64,000 nt of DNA from Nocardia xishanensis NBRC 101358 (GCF_001613365.1 NZ_BDCF01000008.1:248001-312000), one strand, 5' to 3'. Shown: positions 1 to 8,726, numbered from the stretch's first letter. The notes: generated by a model from the letters alone, not told the origin. Made by a program: numbers and translations.

Positions 1-1
1 G

Positions 2-268
2 AATCCGCAGCCCGACCCGGTGCCGACGCCGCCGGAACCGGAACCGATTCCGAACCCCGACCCGGCTCCGCACCCGTTCCCGCCACCGTTCCCGCCCGAT
101 CCTGGCCCTTCCCCGCTGCCGCCGGAACCCGGGCCGGGACCGGCTCATCCCATCCCGCCGGAACCCGATCGGCCGACGCGGCCGCCCGGCCCCGACCCGC
201 GCGAACCTGGTCCCGGTCATCCCACGCCGGGACCCGATCCCGCGCCCGCACCGCCGAATCCGCAGTGA
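2..268 (+). CDS. Proline-rich protein, C-terminal part (cut by window edge)
   Basis: The frame is open from the left edge to a TGA at 266-268, so only a C-terminal tail of about 88 residues is visible. Roughly half the residues are proline, in degenerate PEPxP and PGPGP patterns mixed with Asp, Glu and Arg. There is no hydrophobic segment. A GTG at position 20 is in frame, but it lies inside the repetitive tract and is unlikely to be the true start. Tails of this kind occur on actinobacterial surface or secreted proteins; nothing visible assigns a function. The gene converges on sigF with a 13-base gap. Confidence 0.5.
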   Translation, partial: NPQPDPVPTPPEPEPIPNPDPAPHPFPPPFPPDPGPSPLPPEPGPGPAHPIPPEPDRPTRPPGPDPREPGPGHPTPGPDPAPAPPNPQ

Positions 269-281
269 GGCGTCGCGCGGC

Positions 282-1067
282 TCAGTCGCGCAGCGCCTCT
301 TCGCGCAACCAGCGCAGGGTCTTGGCCAGAATCCGGGAAACGTGCATCTGCGAGACGCCGAGCACGTCGGCGATCTGTGTCTGGGTCTTGCCCTCGAAGA
401 ACCGCATGATCAGCACCTGCCGCTCGCGATCCGGCAGTTCGGCGATGAGCGGCTTGACGGCCATGTAGTCCTCCACCAGGTGATAGGAGGGCTCGTCGGC
501 GCCGAGGCTTTCCAGCAGCGGCAATGGCGCGCTGTCGATATCGTCGCCCGCGACGGCGTCGATGGACGACGATTGGTAAGCGTTGCCCGCGATCAGCGCC
601 TGGGTGACCTCGACCAGGTCGACGTCGAGCTCGTCGGCGATCTCACGGGCTCGCGGCATCCGGCCGAGCCGCTGCGACAGCGCTTCCACCGTCGCGCCGA
701 TGCTGAGCTGGATCTCCTTGGTGCGCCGCGGCACTCGAACGGCCCAGGTGTTGTCGCGGAAGTGCCTGCGGACCTCACCCATGATGGTCGGCACCGCGAA
801 GGCGAGGAAGGACGAGCCGCGGCTCACGTCGAACCGGTCGGCGGCCTGCACCAGGCCGAGCCGCGCGACCTGGAGCAGATCGTCGAACACCTCGCCGCGT
901 CCGGAGAACTTGCGCGCGATGTGCTCGGCCAGCGGCAGGCAGCGCCCGATCAGCTCCTCGCGGAGGGCGGCGCGGCGCGGGTCGTCCGGGGGGAGGGCGT
1001 CGATCTTCTCGAAGAGCGGCTCGATGTTGTCGTAGCTGTCGCCCGCCGACTTCGACTCACCCGCCAT
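282..1067 (-). CDS. sigF: SigF-type (SigB/F/G family) stress-response RNA polymerase sigma factor
   Basis: This 261-residue sigma factor recruits RNA polymerase to stress promoters. Region 2 is visible at about residues 50-115 (LLQVARLGLVQAADRF; then AFAVPTIMGEVRRHFRD), which is the usual SigF/SigB signature. Region 3 follows (ALSQRLGRMPRAREIADEL), and a region 4 helix-turn-helix lies near the C-terminus (TQIADVLGVSQMHVSRIL). The ATG at 1067 was chosen because it overlaps the stop of the anti-sigma gene rsbW by 11 bases, the classic coupled arrangement, and it gives the 261 residues typical of mycobacterial SigF. An upstream in-frame start at 1100 would lie deeper inside rsbW. The pair is probably autoregulated from the promoter at 1590-1614. 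Confidence 0.93.
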   Translation of the reverse strand: MAGESKSAGDSYDNIEPLFEKIDALPPDDPRRAALREELIGRCLPLAEHIARKFSGRGEVFDDLLQVARLGLVQAADRFDVSRGSSFLAFAVPTIMGEVRRHFRDNTWAVRVPRRTKEIQLSIGATVEALSQRLGRMPRAREIADELDVDLVEVTQALIAGNAYQSSSIDAVAGDDIDSAPLPLLESLGADEPSYHLVEDYMAVKPLIAELPDRERQVLIMRFFEGKTQTQIADVLGVSQMHVSRILAKTLRWLREEALRD

Positions 1068-1491
1068 CGGCGCCCCCTCGCACCCAGGTGAAGTCGACAA
1101 TCGTCCGATGGCCGGACAGCTCCGCGTCGTAGGACTCCTGCTGCGCGGCGATGGATTCGGTGAGCGTCCGCACGATGTGCCATCCGAAACCAGCCTGTTC
1201 CACTATCGAGTCGGTCGTCACGATCGACGACACGTGCACGAACATGCGGTTCTCGTCGTAGGTGAACGCGCAGTCGATGTCCGAGCCGGGCACCGCGTCC
1301 AGGATCAGCACGGTGGCCACCTCGTCGAGCGCGAGCCGGATGTCGGTGACCTCGTCGATGGCGAAATCCGCGATGAGAGCCACGGTTTCGGCGAGGGCGC
1401 GCAGCATCGTCAGCTGCTCGAGCCGCGCGGGTACGCGGACACCGATGGTCGTCGTTTCTGTCGAGGACTGCGAGGTCCACTCCCCCATCAC
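1057..1491 (-). CDS. rsbW: Anti-sigma factor of the RsbW/UsfX family (GHKL serine kinase fold)
   Basis: This 144-residue HATPase_c-type anti-sigma factor would bind and hold SigF until an anti-anti-sigma factor releases it. The N box is visible around DIRLALDEVATVLIL, and a G-box-like segment near the end (GFGWHIVRTLTESI). The start is a GTG at 1491, with an ATG one codon later at 1488; an AAGGTGG motif lies just upstream. The stop overlaps sigF, so the two proteins should be made in balanced amounts. No RsbV or RsbU gene lies in this window, so the activating partner must be elsewhere. Some members of the family lack kinase activity, and the sequence alone does not settle that here. Confidence 0.9.
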   Translation of the reverse strand: MMGEWTSQSSTETTTIGVRVPARLEQLTMLRALAETVALIADFAIDEVTDIRLALDEVATVLILDAVPGSDIDCAFTYDENRMFVHVSSIVTTDSIVEQAGFGWHIVRTLTESIAAQQESYDAELSGHRTIVDFTWVRGGADGG

Positions 1492-1589
1492 CCATCACCA
1501 CCTTGTTTCGCGCGGCCGATCCGTCAGGCTACCGCGCAACAATCGCCATCACTCGTGGTCGGGCGACCGCGGCGTCCCTCATGTTGCAC

Positions 1590-1614
1590 TTACCCGTCGG
1601 ACACGAACTGAAAC
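1590..1614 (-). promoter_or_regulatory. SigF-type promoter of rsbW-sigF
   Basis: Read on the minus strand, GTTT (1614-1611) is followed by exactly 15 bases and GGGTAA (1595-1590). This fits the mycobacterial SigF consensus GTTT-N15-17-GGGTA as I know it. A start near 1583 would give a leader of about 90 bases before rsbW. It implies positive autoregulation of the sigma locus. Confidence 0.65.
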
Positions 1615-1716
1615 GCCGGTCTTCGCCGACGTGATACCGAACCCTACCGTCGCACTCGCCTTCGCCTCGCCGGCGCTCGGCTCCGGCATGCGCAGGCGCG
1701 CTGTCACATTACTCGC

Positions 1717-2376
1717 TCACTGCACTCGCTCGTGCGCAGTGAGCAACAGGTGATCGAATTCCGTGCGCACTCCGACGGCCGCCTGCGTCACAGCGCTCAT
1801 CTCGGCGATCAACTGGGCGGCCAGCGAGCGCAGCTTCACGTTGGTTTCCTGGGAACGCCAGCTCAGCACGCGAAAAGCCTGTTCAGCGCTCACGCCGTAC
1901 ACCAGCATCAGCGCGCCCTTCGCCTGTTCGATGACAGCGCGCGCCTCGTACAGCTCCGGCAACGTGTCGTCCAGGGTCTCCTGCCGATGTTCCTCGAGCG
2001 TCTCGGTGACATCGATGTAGTAGCCAGCGGTGCCGACCACCTCGCCGGACTCGTCGGCCATCCGGTCGGCCACCACGATGATGTGATGAACCGCACCCTT
2101 CGTGTCGATGATCCGGTGCCTGCTGGAGAACGGCTCGGCGGTCTCGATGGTCTTCGCCAGCCGGGTGGCGACCTGCTCGCGATCGTCGGGGTGTTTGTGC
2201 GAGAGGAGCAATTCCGTCGTCGGCCGCACCGTTCCCGGCGAGTACCCGTGCATCAAGGCAACCTCGTCCGACCACTCCCACCGCTGGTCCGCGAACCAGA
2301 ACCGGAAACTGCCGACACTCTGCGGCGTTCCCATACCGATCACCCGGTTCAGCGCGAACGCGTCGCCGGGCGGCAT
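1717..2376 (-). CDS. PAS and ANTAR domain regulator
   Basis: This 219-residue protein has an N-terminal PAS fold at about residues 20-130 (WEWSDEVALMHGYSPG; HPDDRE; then TAGYYIDVTE). A C-terminal ANTAR domain follows at about 145-205 (IEQAKGALMLVYGVSAEQAF). ANTAR domains bind paired RNA hairpins and act as antiterminators, so the protein probably couples a sensed signal to transcript elongation. The ATG at 2376 was preferred because a GGAGAG motif lies seven bases upstream. An in-frame GTG at 2496 would overlap the catalase gene. It sits 103 bases downstream of the catalase gene on the same strand and may be partly co-transcribed. The ligand of the PAS domain is unknown. Confidence 0.85.
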   Translation of the reverse strand: MPPGDAFALNRVIGMGTPQSVGSFRFWFADQRWEWSDEVALMHGYSPGTVRPTTELLLSHKHPDDREQVATRLAKTIETAEPFSSRHRIIDTKGAVHHIIVVADRMADESGEVVGTAGYYIDVTETLEEHRQETLDDTLPELYEARAVIEQAKGALMLVYGVSAEQAFRVLSWRSQETNVKLRSLAAQLIAEMSAVTQAAVGVRTEFDHLLLTAHERVQ

Positions 2377-2479
2377 CGACCCACTCTCCGTCACAGGAAA
2401 AGTATCCGTCCTCGCCGACCGCCCGGCGACCAGATCCGTGTCTCCGAGGACTATCGGCCCCTCTTCTCGGGCCCTCTTC

Positions 2480-4615
2480 TCAAGCCGGCACGGCACTGGT
2501 CGCGCGACGCCAGCTGCGATGCTTGGCCAGCGCCTCGGAAAACGCGTCGACGAACTCGTCCGGGAGCGCGCCGCCGCTCGACTCGGTGGTGATCACGCCG
2601 TGCTCGATGCCGAGATCGCCATCCGGCGGCGTGTCGGCAACGATGCCGGAGATGCGCAGCACCGATACGCCCGCGCCGAAGGCCGCGACGGCCTTCGCGT
2701 GCTTGAACGCCTCCAGCACGAAATGCACCGCGGAACCGTTGCGCGCCAGAGTCTCCGCCGCGGCGGCCCCTCCCGAGACGACAACGCCGTCGTAGAGCAC
2801 GGAGGCGGCGGTGACCAGCGCCCGATCGACGGCGAGCTGGTCACCGTCGGATCCGTCGCCCCGCACTGCCCCACCGTGCAGCCCGAGCACCTCGACGATC
2901 GCGCCGCGTTCGGTCAGCGCGGTGCGCAGCGCGCGCACCCCGGTCGCGTCGACGCCGTCGGCGGCCAGTACCGCGATCTTGCGCGTCTGGATCGTGTCCA
3001 TCGCGGTGCCGGCCTGGGACAGCGCCGGTGAGACGAAGGCCCCGGTGGTGTCGACATCGGCGTGCGGAGCGGAGATGCCGAGCTTGCCCGCCACCCGCAC
3101 CGCCAGATCGGAGTCGATGCGGACCAGATGCTCGACGACCCGTTCGCGGATCTCCGGTCGCACGACCTTGCCCAGTTCGAAGGCGAACGCGTCGACGATA
3201 TGTTCGGCCTCGATCGGGGACATGCTCCGCCAGAACATCCTCGGCTGCCGGTAGTACTCCTTGAAGCTCTCCGCGCGCTTGCGCAGCGCCGCACCGTCGA
3301 TCTGCTGGGTGTAGTGCTGGAACGCACCGGCATCGGCCAGGAACGGGCAGCCGCCGCCGATGCTGTTCTCGGTGTAGGCGGCTTCGCCTTGCGGGATGGC
3401 ATGCTGCCCGTAGCCGTCCTGCTGGTGATTGCGGACCTCGGCGACCGGCCGGTTGATCGGGAGCTGGGCGAAATTGGGCCCGCCGAGCCGGATCAGCTGG
3501 GTGTCCAGGTAGGAGAAATTGCGCATCTGGAGCAGCGGGTCGTTGGTGAAGTCGATGCCGGGCACCAGATTCGCGGTGTGGAAGGCGACCTGTTCGGTCT
3601 CGGCGAAGAAATTGTCCGGATTGCGGTCGAGCACCATCCGACCGACCGGCCGGACCGGGACCTGCTCCTCGGGAATGATCTTGGTCGCGTCCAGCAGGTC
3701 GAAATCGAAATCGAATTCGCGCTCCTCGGGCACCAGCTGGACGCCGAGCTCCCACTCGGGATACTGGCCCGCCTCGATGCAGTCCCAGAGATCGCGGCGG
3801 TTGAAATCGGGGTCGCGTCCGGCGATCTGCTGACATTCGTCCCACACCAGGGAATGCACGCCGAGCTTCGGCTTCCAGTGGAACTTGACGAAAGTGCCCT
3901 TGCCGCGGGCGTCGACCAGGCGGAAGGTGTGCACGCCGAAGCCCTGCATCATCCGGTAGCTGCGCGGCAGCGCCCGGTCCGACATCAGCCACATGATGGC
4001 GTGCAGCGTCTCGGGTTGCAGCGAGACGAAGTCCCACAGCGTGTCGTGTGCCGAGGCGGCCTGCGGAATCTCGTTGTGCGGCTCGGGTTTCACCGCGTGC
4101 ACGAAATCGGGGAACTTGATGCCGTCCTGGATGAAGAACACCGGGAAGTTGTTCCCGACCAGATCGTAATTGCCCTGTGCGGTATAGAATTTCGTGGCGA
4201 AGCCGCGCACGTCGCGCACCGTGTCCGCGGAGCCGCGGGATCCGGCGACGGTGGAGAACCGTACGAAGACCGGGGTGCGCACGCGGGGATCGGTGAGGAA
4301 CTTCGCCACCGTCACGTCGGCCAGCGCGTTGTCGTACGGCTGGAAGTATCCGTAGGCGCCCGCGCCGCGGGCGTGCACCACGCGCTCGGGGATGCGCTCG
4401 TGATCGAAGTGGGTGATCTTCTCGCGCGCGTGGAAATCGTCCATCAAGGTGGGACCGCGGTCTCCTGCGGCCAGCGCGTCGTCGGTGCTCTCGACGCGCA
4501 CGCCCTGCTGGGTCGTGAGGTAACCGCGCTCCCGGTCGACCCGGTGTGTCTCGAGCTGTCGCTGCTTGGGATCGGCGCCGGATCCGTCCGGGCCGTTACC
4601 CGATCGCTCGTTCAC
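2480..4615 (-). CDS. katE: Large-subunit (clade 2, HPII-type) catalase
   Basis: This haem catalase of 711 residues decomposes hydrogen peroxide. Core motifs are clear: [19 protein letters not shown], the [16 protein letters not shown] segment with the active-site Asn, and [17 protein letters not shown] with the haem-ligand Tyr. From about residue 545 there is the extra C-terminal flavodoxin/GATase-like domain that marks large-subunit catalases ([19 protein letters not shown]). The GTG at 4615 was chosen because an AGGAGGAGA motif lies just upstream; an ATG at 4639 would place that motif inside the gene. A SigF-like promoter sits at 4658-4682. The gene is divergent from a glycosyltransferase and lies upstream of the PAS-ANTAR gene. 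Confidence 0.95.
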   Translation of the reverse strand: MNERSGNGPDGSGADPKQRQLETHRVDRERGYLTTQQGVRVESTDDALAAGDRGPTLMDDFHAREKITHFDHERIPERVVHARGAGAYGYFQPYDNALADVTVAKFLTDPRVRTPVFVRFSTVAGSRGSADTVRDVRGFATKFYTAQGNYDLVGNNFPVFFIQDGIKFPDFVHAVKPEPHNEIPQAASAHDTLWDFVSLQPETLHAIMWLMSDRALPRSYRMMQGFGVHTFRLVDARGKGTFVKFHWKPKLGVHSLVWDECQQIAGRDPDFNRRDLWDCIEAGQYPEWELGVQLVPEEREFDFDFDLLDATKIIPEEQVPVRPVGRMVLDRNPDNFFAETEQVAFHTANLVPGIDFTNDPLLQMRNFSYLDTQLIRLGGPNFAQLPINRPVAEVRNHQQDGYGQHAIPQGEAAYTENSIGGGCPFLADAGAFQHYTQQIDGAALRKRAESFKEYYRQPRMFWRSMSPIEAEHIVDAFAFELGKVVRPEIRERVVEHLVRIDSDLAVRVAGKLGISAPHADVDTTGAFVSPALSQAGTAMDTIQTRKIAVLAADGVDATGVRALRTALTERGAIVEVLGLHGGAVRGDGSDGDQLAVDRALVTAASVLYDGVVVSGGAAAAETLARNGSAVHFVLEAFKHAKAVAAFGAGVSVLRISGIVADTPPDGDLGIEHGVITTESSGGALPDEFVDAFSEALAKHRSWRRATSAVPA

Positions 4616-4657
4616 TGGTCTCCTCCTACCTGCCATCAATCCCTCTCGTCCGGCCGA

Positions 4658-4682
4658 CTGCCCGCATTCGATGCGAATAAAC
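4658..4682 (-). promoter_or_regulatory. Possible SigF-type promoter of katE
   Basis: On the minus strand GTTT (4682-4679) is followed by 15 bases and GGGCAG (4663-4658). The -10 element departs from GGGTAT at two positions, but the spacing is identical to the rsbW-sigF promoter. It would give a leader of about 36 bases before the GTG at 4615. Confidence 0.4.
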
Positions 4683-4738
4683 CGAGCTCATCGGGCCTTT
4701 CGCGGCGTCCTCCTCGCACGGAAAGCGCGAGATACACC

Positions 4739-4763
4739 GTTTGCGAACCGCTCGGGCGGGCAT
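4739..4763 (+). promoter_or_regulatory. Possible SigF-type promoter of the glycosyltransferase at 4851
   Basis: GTTT (4739-4742), 15 bases, then GGGCAT (4758-4763), one base away from GGGTAT. It would start transcription about 80 bases before the GTG at 4851. Together with the site at 4658-4682 it would form a divergent pair serving katE and this gene. Confidence 0.4.
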
Positions 4764-4850
4764 ATCCCGCACATATCGCCGACCGCAAGCCCTGGCCATG
4801 GCCGCGCCGGGTGACGTCGTGCGTCCGTCCCCTCGCCGAACGGAGCAACC

Positions 4851-6080
4851 GTGAAGATCGCCATGGTGTCCGAGCACGTCAGCCCGCTCGCGGATTCCGG
4901 TGGCGGTCATCAGGTGCACGTCGCGGCGCTCGCGGCGGCGCTGGTCCGCGGCGGGCACCGGGTCACGGTCTACACCCGGCGCGACGACCCGCACGTCAGG
5001 ACCGAGGTGGCGACCAGGGAGGGGTACCGCGTCGTGCACGTTCCCGCGGGGCCGCCACGGCCGCTCAGCCCCGACCGGACGCTGCCCCACCTCGGCGAAT
5101 TCGGCACCTTCCTGCGCAAGCACTGGGCGCGCGACACCCCCGATCTGGTGCACGCGCACTTCTGGATCTCCGCGCTCGCCGCCGAACTGGCGGCCAAGGC
5201 CAACGACATCCCGGTGGTAGTGACCTTCCACGCGTTGGGCACCGTGGAGCGCCGCCACCACGGGCTGGCCGACCCCAACCCGCGCTCGCGCATCCGCTTC
5301 GAGCGACTCATCGCGACCAGGGCCGCGCACGTGCTGGCGACCAGCGCCGACGAGGCCGTCGAACTGGTCAGGATGGGCGTGCCGCGCTTCCGTATCTCGG
5401 TGGCGCCCTGCGGCGTCGACCTCTCGGCCTTCCGTCCCGAGGGCTCCGCCGCGGGCCGCAAGGCGCGGCACCGGGTCTTCGCTGCCGGACGGCTGATGCG
5501 CAGGAAGGGATTCGACCTCGCGGTGCGCGCGTTGGCGGACCTGCCCGAGACCGAACTGGTGATCGCGGGCGGCCCGATCGGCGACGACGTGGACGACGAC
5601 GGCGAATCCAAACGGCTGCGCCGCATCGCCGCGGAATGCGGTGTGCAGGAAAGGGTTCGGCTGCTCGGCCAGGTGCCGCACAGCGCCATGCCGCGGCTCT
5701 ACCGCTCGGCGGACGTGGTGCTGTGCACGCCGTGGTACGAGCCGTTCGCCCTGGTCCCTCTGGAGGCGATGGCCTGCCGCAAGCCGGTGGTGACGACTGC
5801 TGTCGGCGGGATGCTCGACACCGTGGTCGACGGCGTCACCGGAAGGTTCGTCGCCCCCGCCGAACCCGAGGCCGTTGCCCGCGCGGTGCGCCCGCTGCTC
5901 GAGGACGAGACACTGCGCGAAACCTGGGGTGCGGCGGGCTGTCAGCGAGCGCGCGGCCGGTACTCCTGGGATCGCGTCGCAGCGGCCACGCTGGCGGCCT
6001 ACCGCCGCGCCGCGCCCGCGAGCGCCGCGGTCGTCACTGGTGCGGCCGGCTCCCGGCGCGCCACCGCCACGGCGCGATGA
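4851..6080 (+). CDS. GT4-family glycosyltransferase (GT-B fold)
   Basis: This 409-residue retaining glycosyltransferase probably transfers a sugar from a nucleotide donor. The N-terminal Rossmann domain starts directly (MKIAMVSEHVSPLADSGGG), and the glycine-rich loop is typical of the family. The C-terminal donor-binding half has the EPFALVPLEAMACRKPVV segment, the EX7E-type motif of GT4 enzymes, at about residues 300-316. The start is a GTG at 4851 with GGAG a few bases upstream. There is no signal peptide or membrane segment, so it should act in the cytoplasm. Its end overlaps the convergent DUF6328 gene by 47 bases. Acceptor and product cannot be read from the sequence; its stress-island context suggests glycolipid or osmolyte synthesis (inference). 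Confidence 0.88.
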   Translation: MKIAMVSEHVSPLADSGGGHQVHVAALAAALVRGGHRVTVYTRRDDPHVRTEVATREGYRVVHVPAGPPRPLSPDRTLPHLGEFGTFLRKHWARDTPDLVHAHFWISALAAELAAKANDIPVVVTFHALGTVERRHHGLADPNPRSRIRFERLIATRAAHVLATSADEAVELVRMGVPRFRISVAPCGVDLSAFRPEGSAAGRKARHRVFAAGRLMRRKGFDLAVRALADLPETELVIAGGPIGDDVDDDGESKRLRRIAAECGVQERVRLLGQVPHSAMPRLYRSADVVLCTPWYEPFALVPLEAMACRKPVVTTAVGGMLDTVVDGVTGRFVAPAEPEAVARAVRPLLEDETLRETWGAAGCQRARGRYSWDRVAAATLAAYRRAAPASAAVVTGAAGSRRATATAR

Positions 6081-6552
6081 GCCACGTCAGGGCGAACAGC
6101 GCCGCGGTGACGACACCGGCGATCACCCCCGCCGTAGTGCCCGCCACGACGTCGACCACGAGGATCAACGCTCCTACCAGTGCGACTCCGAGCAGCGCGA
6201 CGCCAGCCATGGCGCACCGGTGCGCGGCCGAGACGACATTGCCGAGCCGATGCCTGCGGAACAGAATCCGGTGCCAGGACACCGGCGCCACCAGGAAAAC
6301 GGTGGCGCCGAACGCCGCGGCGACCGTCACCAGATAGAGCATCCGCATCTGCTGCGACACCCCCGCGAACTCGGCCTGGAAGGGCAGGACCAACAGCGCG
6401 CCGATCAGGAACTGCACGCCGGTTTGCACGACGCGCAACTCCTGGATCAGGCTGGCCCAGTTGCGGTCCAGTCGTTCGAGATCGGTTTCGTTCCTGCCGT
6501 CGTCGCGGTCTCGACCCGCACGTTCCGAGGCGGTGTCGTCATCGACGTGCAC
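6034..6552 (-). CDS. DUF6328 family membrane protein
   Basis: This 172-residue protein has a charged N-terminus and then ELRVVQTGVQFLIGALLVLPF, which resembles the start of DUF6328 proteins. Four hydrophobic segments are visible, at about residues 45-60, 70-90, 110-135 and 138-160. No catalytic motif is seen and the molecular role of the family is unknown. The start overlaps the end of the ChaB gene by 14 bases, so the two are probably translated from one transcript. The 3' end overlaps the convergent glycosyltransferase. Pairing with a ChaB protein behind a SigF-like promoter suggests a stress role (inference). Confidence 0.8.
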   Translation of the reverse strand: MHVDDDTASERAGRDRDDGRNETDLERLDRNWASLIQELRVVQTGVQFLIGALLVLPFQAEFAGVSQQMRMLYLVTVAAAFGATVFLVAPVSWHRILFRRHRLGNVVSAAHRCAMAGVALLGVALVGALILVVDVVAGTTAGVIAGVVTAALFALTWLIAPWRWRAGSRPHQ

Positions 6553-6961
6553 GTGCGGTCTTCCGGCGATTCTCCTTCTCGATCGCCGAGATGAGTTCGT
6601 TCTTGCTCATCTTCCACCGCCCAGTGATCGAGAGGCGACCCGCGACATTGATCAGGTGTTTCTTGGTCGCGTTGGCGTTCACGCCTTCGGCGGTTTCCCC
6701 TCGGGCGTCGGGTCCACCGCTCTCGGCGCGTTCGTCGGAGGGACCGCGCCGTTCCTTCGGCTCCCAGTGGTCGCCGACCCGCTCGTAGCTGTGTTTCATC
6801 GCGCTGTAGGCCACGCGGTAGGCGCGCTCCTCGCTGCCGTATTCCTCCAGGGCAGCATCGTGCGCCTTCGCGAATGTGCGCTGGGCCTTCTCGTCGGACC
6901 TGCGCAGCGTGCTCGGCAGCTCGGACTTCTTCGCGTCGCCGCGTCGGGTGGTCTTCGGCAT
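6539..6961 (-). CDS. ChaB-domain protein with SAP/Rho-N-like C-terminus
   Basis: This is a 140-residue soluble protein. Residues 10-65 form a ChaB domain (ELPSTLRRSDEKAQRTFAKA; then AYRVAYSAMKHSY). After a charged linker, residues 100-130 (KHLINVAGRLSITGRWKMSK, then NELISAIEK) look like a SAP or Rho N-terminal helix-extended-loop-helix motif, which usually binds nucleic acid. The ATG at 6961 is preceded by GGTGAG and begins the conserved part; an earlier in-frame start at 7015 would add only a non-conserved extension. It is co-directional with, and overlaps, DUF6328. ChaB was named as a regulator of the ChaA cation antiporter, but actinobacterial ChaB proteins are usually stress-associated with unknown function. 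Confidence 0.85.
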   Translation of the reverse strand: MPKTTRRGDAKKSELPSTLRRSDEKAQRTFAKAHDAALEEYGSEERAYRVAYSAMKHSYERVGDHWEPKERRGPSDERAESGGPDARGETAEGVNANATKKHLINVAGRLSITGRWKMSKNELISAIEKENRRKTARARR

Positions 6962-7023
6962 CTCACCGCCCCTTCCGCATAGGTACCTCGCGGGCCGTTT
7001 CCCGGCCCGCCGCACGCCTTCGC

Positions 7024-7048
7024 ATACCCACTGAACCCCTGATTAACC
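7024..7048 (-). promoter_or_regulatory. Possible SigF-type promoter of the ChaB-DUF6328 operon
   Basis: On the minus strand GGTT (7048-7045) is followed by 15 bases and a perfect GGGTAT (7029-7024). Transcription would start about 55 bases before the ATG at 6961. It overlaps the plus-strand site at 7041-7065. Confidence 0.5.
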
Positions 7049-7065
7049 CGGTATCCGCCGGGTAC
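7041..7065 (+). promoter_or_regulatory. Possible SigF-type promoter of the nucleotidyltransferase operon
   Basis: GATT (7041-7044), 15 bases, GGGTAC (7060-7065). The predicted start point falls within a few bases of the ATG at 7075, so the message could be leaderless or nearly so. Both elements have a mismatch, so support is weaker than for the divergent partner. Confidence 0.33.
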
Positions 7066-7074
7066 AACCGCAGC

Positions 7075-7665
7075 ATGGTCGCGACCATGGACGAACTGCT
7101 GCACGCCCTGACCCGCGCGGCGAACACGTTGCACGAAGCGGAGATCAGGTTCGCGGTGGCAGGCGGCTGCGCGGTGTACGCACGCGGCGGTCCCAGCTCG
7201 GATCACGACGTGGATCTCTTCGTCAAGCCGGCCGACATCTCGCGGGCCATCCAGGCGCTCGCAAAGGCTGGACTGCGGGTGTGCGAGCCGCCCGAGGACT
7301 GGCTGTCCAAGGTCTACGACGGCGACACCCTCGTCGACGTCATCTACCGGCCCAATTGCCGGGACGTCACCGACGAGTTGCTGGACCGGGCGACGGTCAT
7401 GCGCGTCGGCCCCACCGTGGCGCCGGTGATCAGCGCGACCGATCTGATGATCGACAAACTGCTCGTCTTCGACGCGCACCGCTTGGATCTGAGCCCGCTG
7501 CTGCACATCGCGCGTGATCTGCGCGAGCAAGTGGACTGGGCCGCCGTGCGCAGTCAGACGAAGGAATCCCCTTACGCCCGAGCCTTTCTCGGCCTCGTCG
7601 ACGACCTCGGTATCACCGACGCCGGCTGGACAGGGGCCGGGCACCAGGATCGAGAAGAAGGCTGA
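7075..7665 (+). CDS. Nucleotidyltransferase-fold protein
   Basis: This 196-residue protein has the pol-beta-type nucleotidyltransferase signature near the N-terminus: FAVAGGCAVYARGG followed by SDHDVDLFV, giving the GG...DxD metal-binding pair at about residues 30-50. Related proteins include minimal nucleotidyltransferases and aminoglycoside-type transferases; the substrate is unknown. The start is an ATG at 7075 (a second in-frame ATG lies at 7087). The BON-domain gene begins 4 bases after its stop, so the two are in one operon with the phosphoesterase that follows. Confidence 0.8.
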   Translation: MVATMDELLHALTRAANTLHEAEIRFAVAGGCAVYARGGPSSDHDVDLFVKPADISRAIQALAKAGLRVCEPPEDWLSKVYDGDTLVDVIYRPNCRDVTDELLDRATVMRVGPTVAPVISATDLMIDKLLVFDAHRLDLSPLLHIARDLREQVDWAAVRSQTKESPYARAFLGLVDDLGITDAGWTGAGHQDREEG

Positions 7666-7669
7666 GCCG

Positions 7670-7933
7670 ATGGAGACACCCCAGTATCTCGTCGCCCGTC
7701 TGCGCCGCGCGCTCGCCGAGGACCCCCGCACGGCCGAACTCGGCGTGCAGGTCACCATCCGCGGCGAGGTGGTGGTGCTGGACGGCGAAGTGACCAGCGC
7801 CCAGCGCAAACAGCAGATGGAGCAGGTGGTGCGCGAGCAGCTGCCCGGCGTGGTCATCCACAACGACGTGCGCGTCATGGTGCCCACCGCACCGACCGGA
7901 ACCGAACACCTGTCGTCGCACGAAGGGAGCTGA
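7670..7933 (+). CDS. BON-domain protein
   Basis: This is an 87-residue single-domain protein. A BON domain fills residues 5-70, with the typical beta-strand run VTIRGEVVVLDGEVTSAQRK and the later VVREQLPGVVIHNDVRV. BON domains are thought to bind phospholipid or stabilise membranes (OsmY, Kbp). No signal peptide is visible, so it is probably cytoplasmic. It begins 4 bases after the nucleotidyltransferase and ends 4 bases before the metallophosphoesterase ATG, a tight three-gene operon. Confidence 0.85.
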   Translation: METPQYLVARLRRALAEDPRTAELGVQVTIRGEVVVLDGEVTSAQRKQQMEQVVREQLPGVVIHNDVRVMVPTAPTGTEHLSSHEGS

Positions 7934-7937
7934 CACC

Positions 7938-8672
7938 ATGCGGATCGCCGCGGTAGGCGACATACACCTGGGTGCCGAATCCACCGGTCAGCTGCGACCC
8001 GTTTTACGCGAACTCCCGCTGCGCGCCGACGTCCTCATGCTGGCCGGAGACCTGACCAAGCACGGCACGCTGGACGAGGCGCGCGTGGTGGCGACCGAGT
8101 TCACCGATCTCGGCGTGCCCGTGATCGCCGTGCTGGGCAACCACGACTATCACAGCGACGCCGAGCACGACATCACCGCCTTGCTCACCGATTACGGCAT
8201 CACCGTGCTCGAAGGCAGTTCGACCACCGTGTCGATCGACGGGCAGACCCTCGGGGTCGCGGGCACCAAAGGCTTCGGCGGCGGCTTCGCGGGGAAGTGC
8301 GCCAGCGTGTTCGGTGAGCCGGTGATGCGCGAATTCGCCTGCCACACTGTCAAACTCGCCGATTCGCTGCGCGGCGCGCTGGCCGAGCTCGACACCGACG
8401 TCACCGTCGTGCTGACGCACTATTCACCGGTCAGCGACACCTTGCACGGCGAGCCGAGGGAGATCTACCCGTTCCTCGGGTCCTATCTGCTCGGCGAACC
8501 GATCGACGAATTCGGCGCGGATCTGGCCCTGCACGGGCACGCGCACGCGGGCACCGAGCGCGGGACTACGCCGGGCGGGATCAGGGTGCGCAACGTCGCC
8601 GAGCCGGTGATCAGGGCGGCCTACGCCATCTACGAGCTGGAGCCGGCCAGGCAGCGGGCCGTCACCACCTGA
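7938..8672 (+). CDS. Calcineurin-like metallophosphoesterase
   Basis: This 244-residue two-metal hydrolase shows all blocks of the calcineurin-like family: GDIHLG (residues 7-12), GDLT (about 37), GNHDYH (about 67), THYSP (about 157) and HGHAH (about 199). It should hydrolyse phosphomono- or diesters; the substrate is not evident. It is the last gene of the nucleotidyltransferase-BON operon. An enzyme that adds nucleotides and one that removes phosphate groups in the same operon could form a modify/unmodify pair, but this is speculation. Confidence 0.88.
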   Translation: MRIAAVGDIHLGAESTGQLRPVLRELPLRADVLMLAGDLTKHGTLDEARVVATEFTDLGVPVIAVLGNHDYHSDAEHDITALLTDYGITVLEGSSTTVSIDGQTLGVAGTKGFGGGFAGKCASVFGEPVMREFACHTVKLADSLRGALAELDTDVTVVLTHYSPVSDTLHGEPREIYPFLGSYLLGEPIDEFGADLALHGHAHAGTERGTTPGGIRVRNVAEPVIRAAYAIYELEPARQRAVTT

Positions 8673-8701
8673 TATACCCCCGGCAGGGGCGATGGGCCCA
8701 T

Positions 8702-8726
8702 GTTTCGGGTGGGTCTGCCGGGGCAA
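8702..8726 (+). promoter_or_regulatory. Possible SigF-type promoter of the second glycosyltransferase
   Basis: GTTT (8702-8705), 15 bases, GGGCAA (8721-8726). The expected start point is about 8733, three bases before the ATG at 8736. If real, the gene begins at 8736 with an almost leaderless message, because the upstream ATG at 8700 would lie outside the transcript. Confidence 0.37.

Noticed and set aside
3062..6337. A 1091-codon plus-strand open frame
   Set aside because: It is antisense to katE and out of frame with the glycosyltransferase. Its composition is typical of the reverse of a high-GC gene, and katE on the other strand has full catalase motifs.
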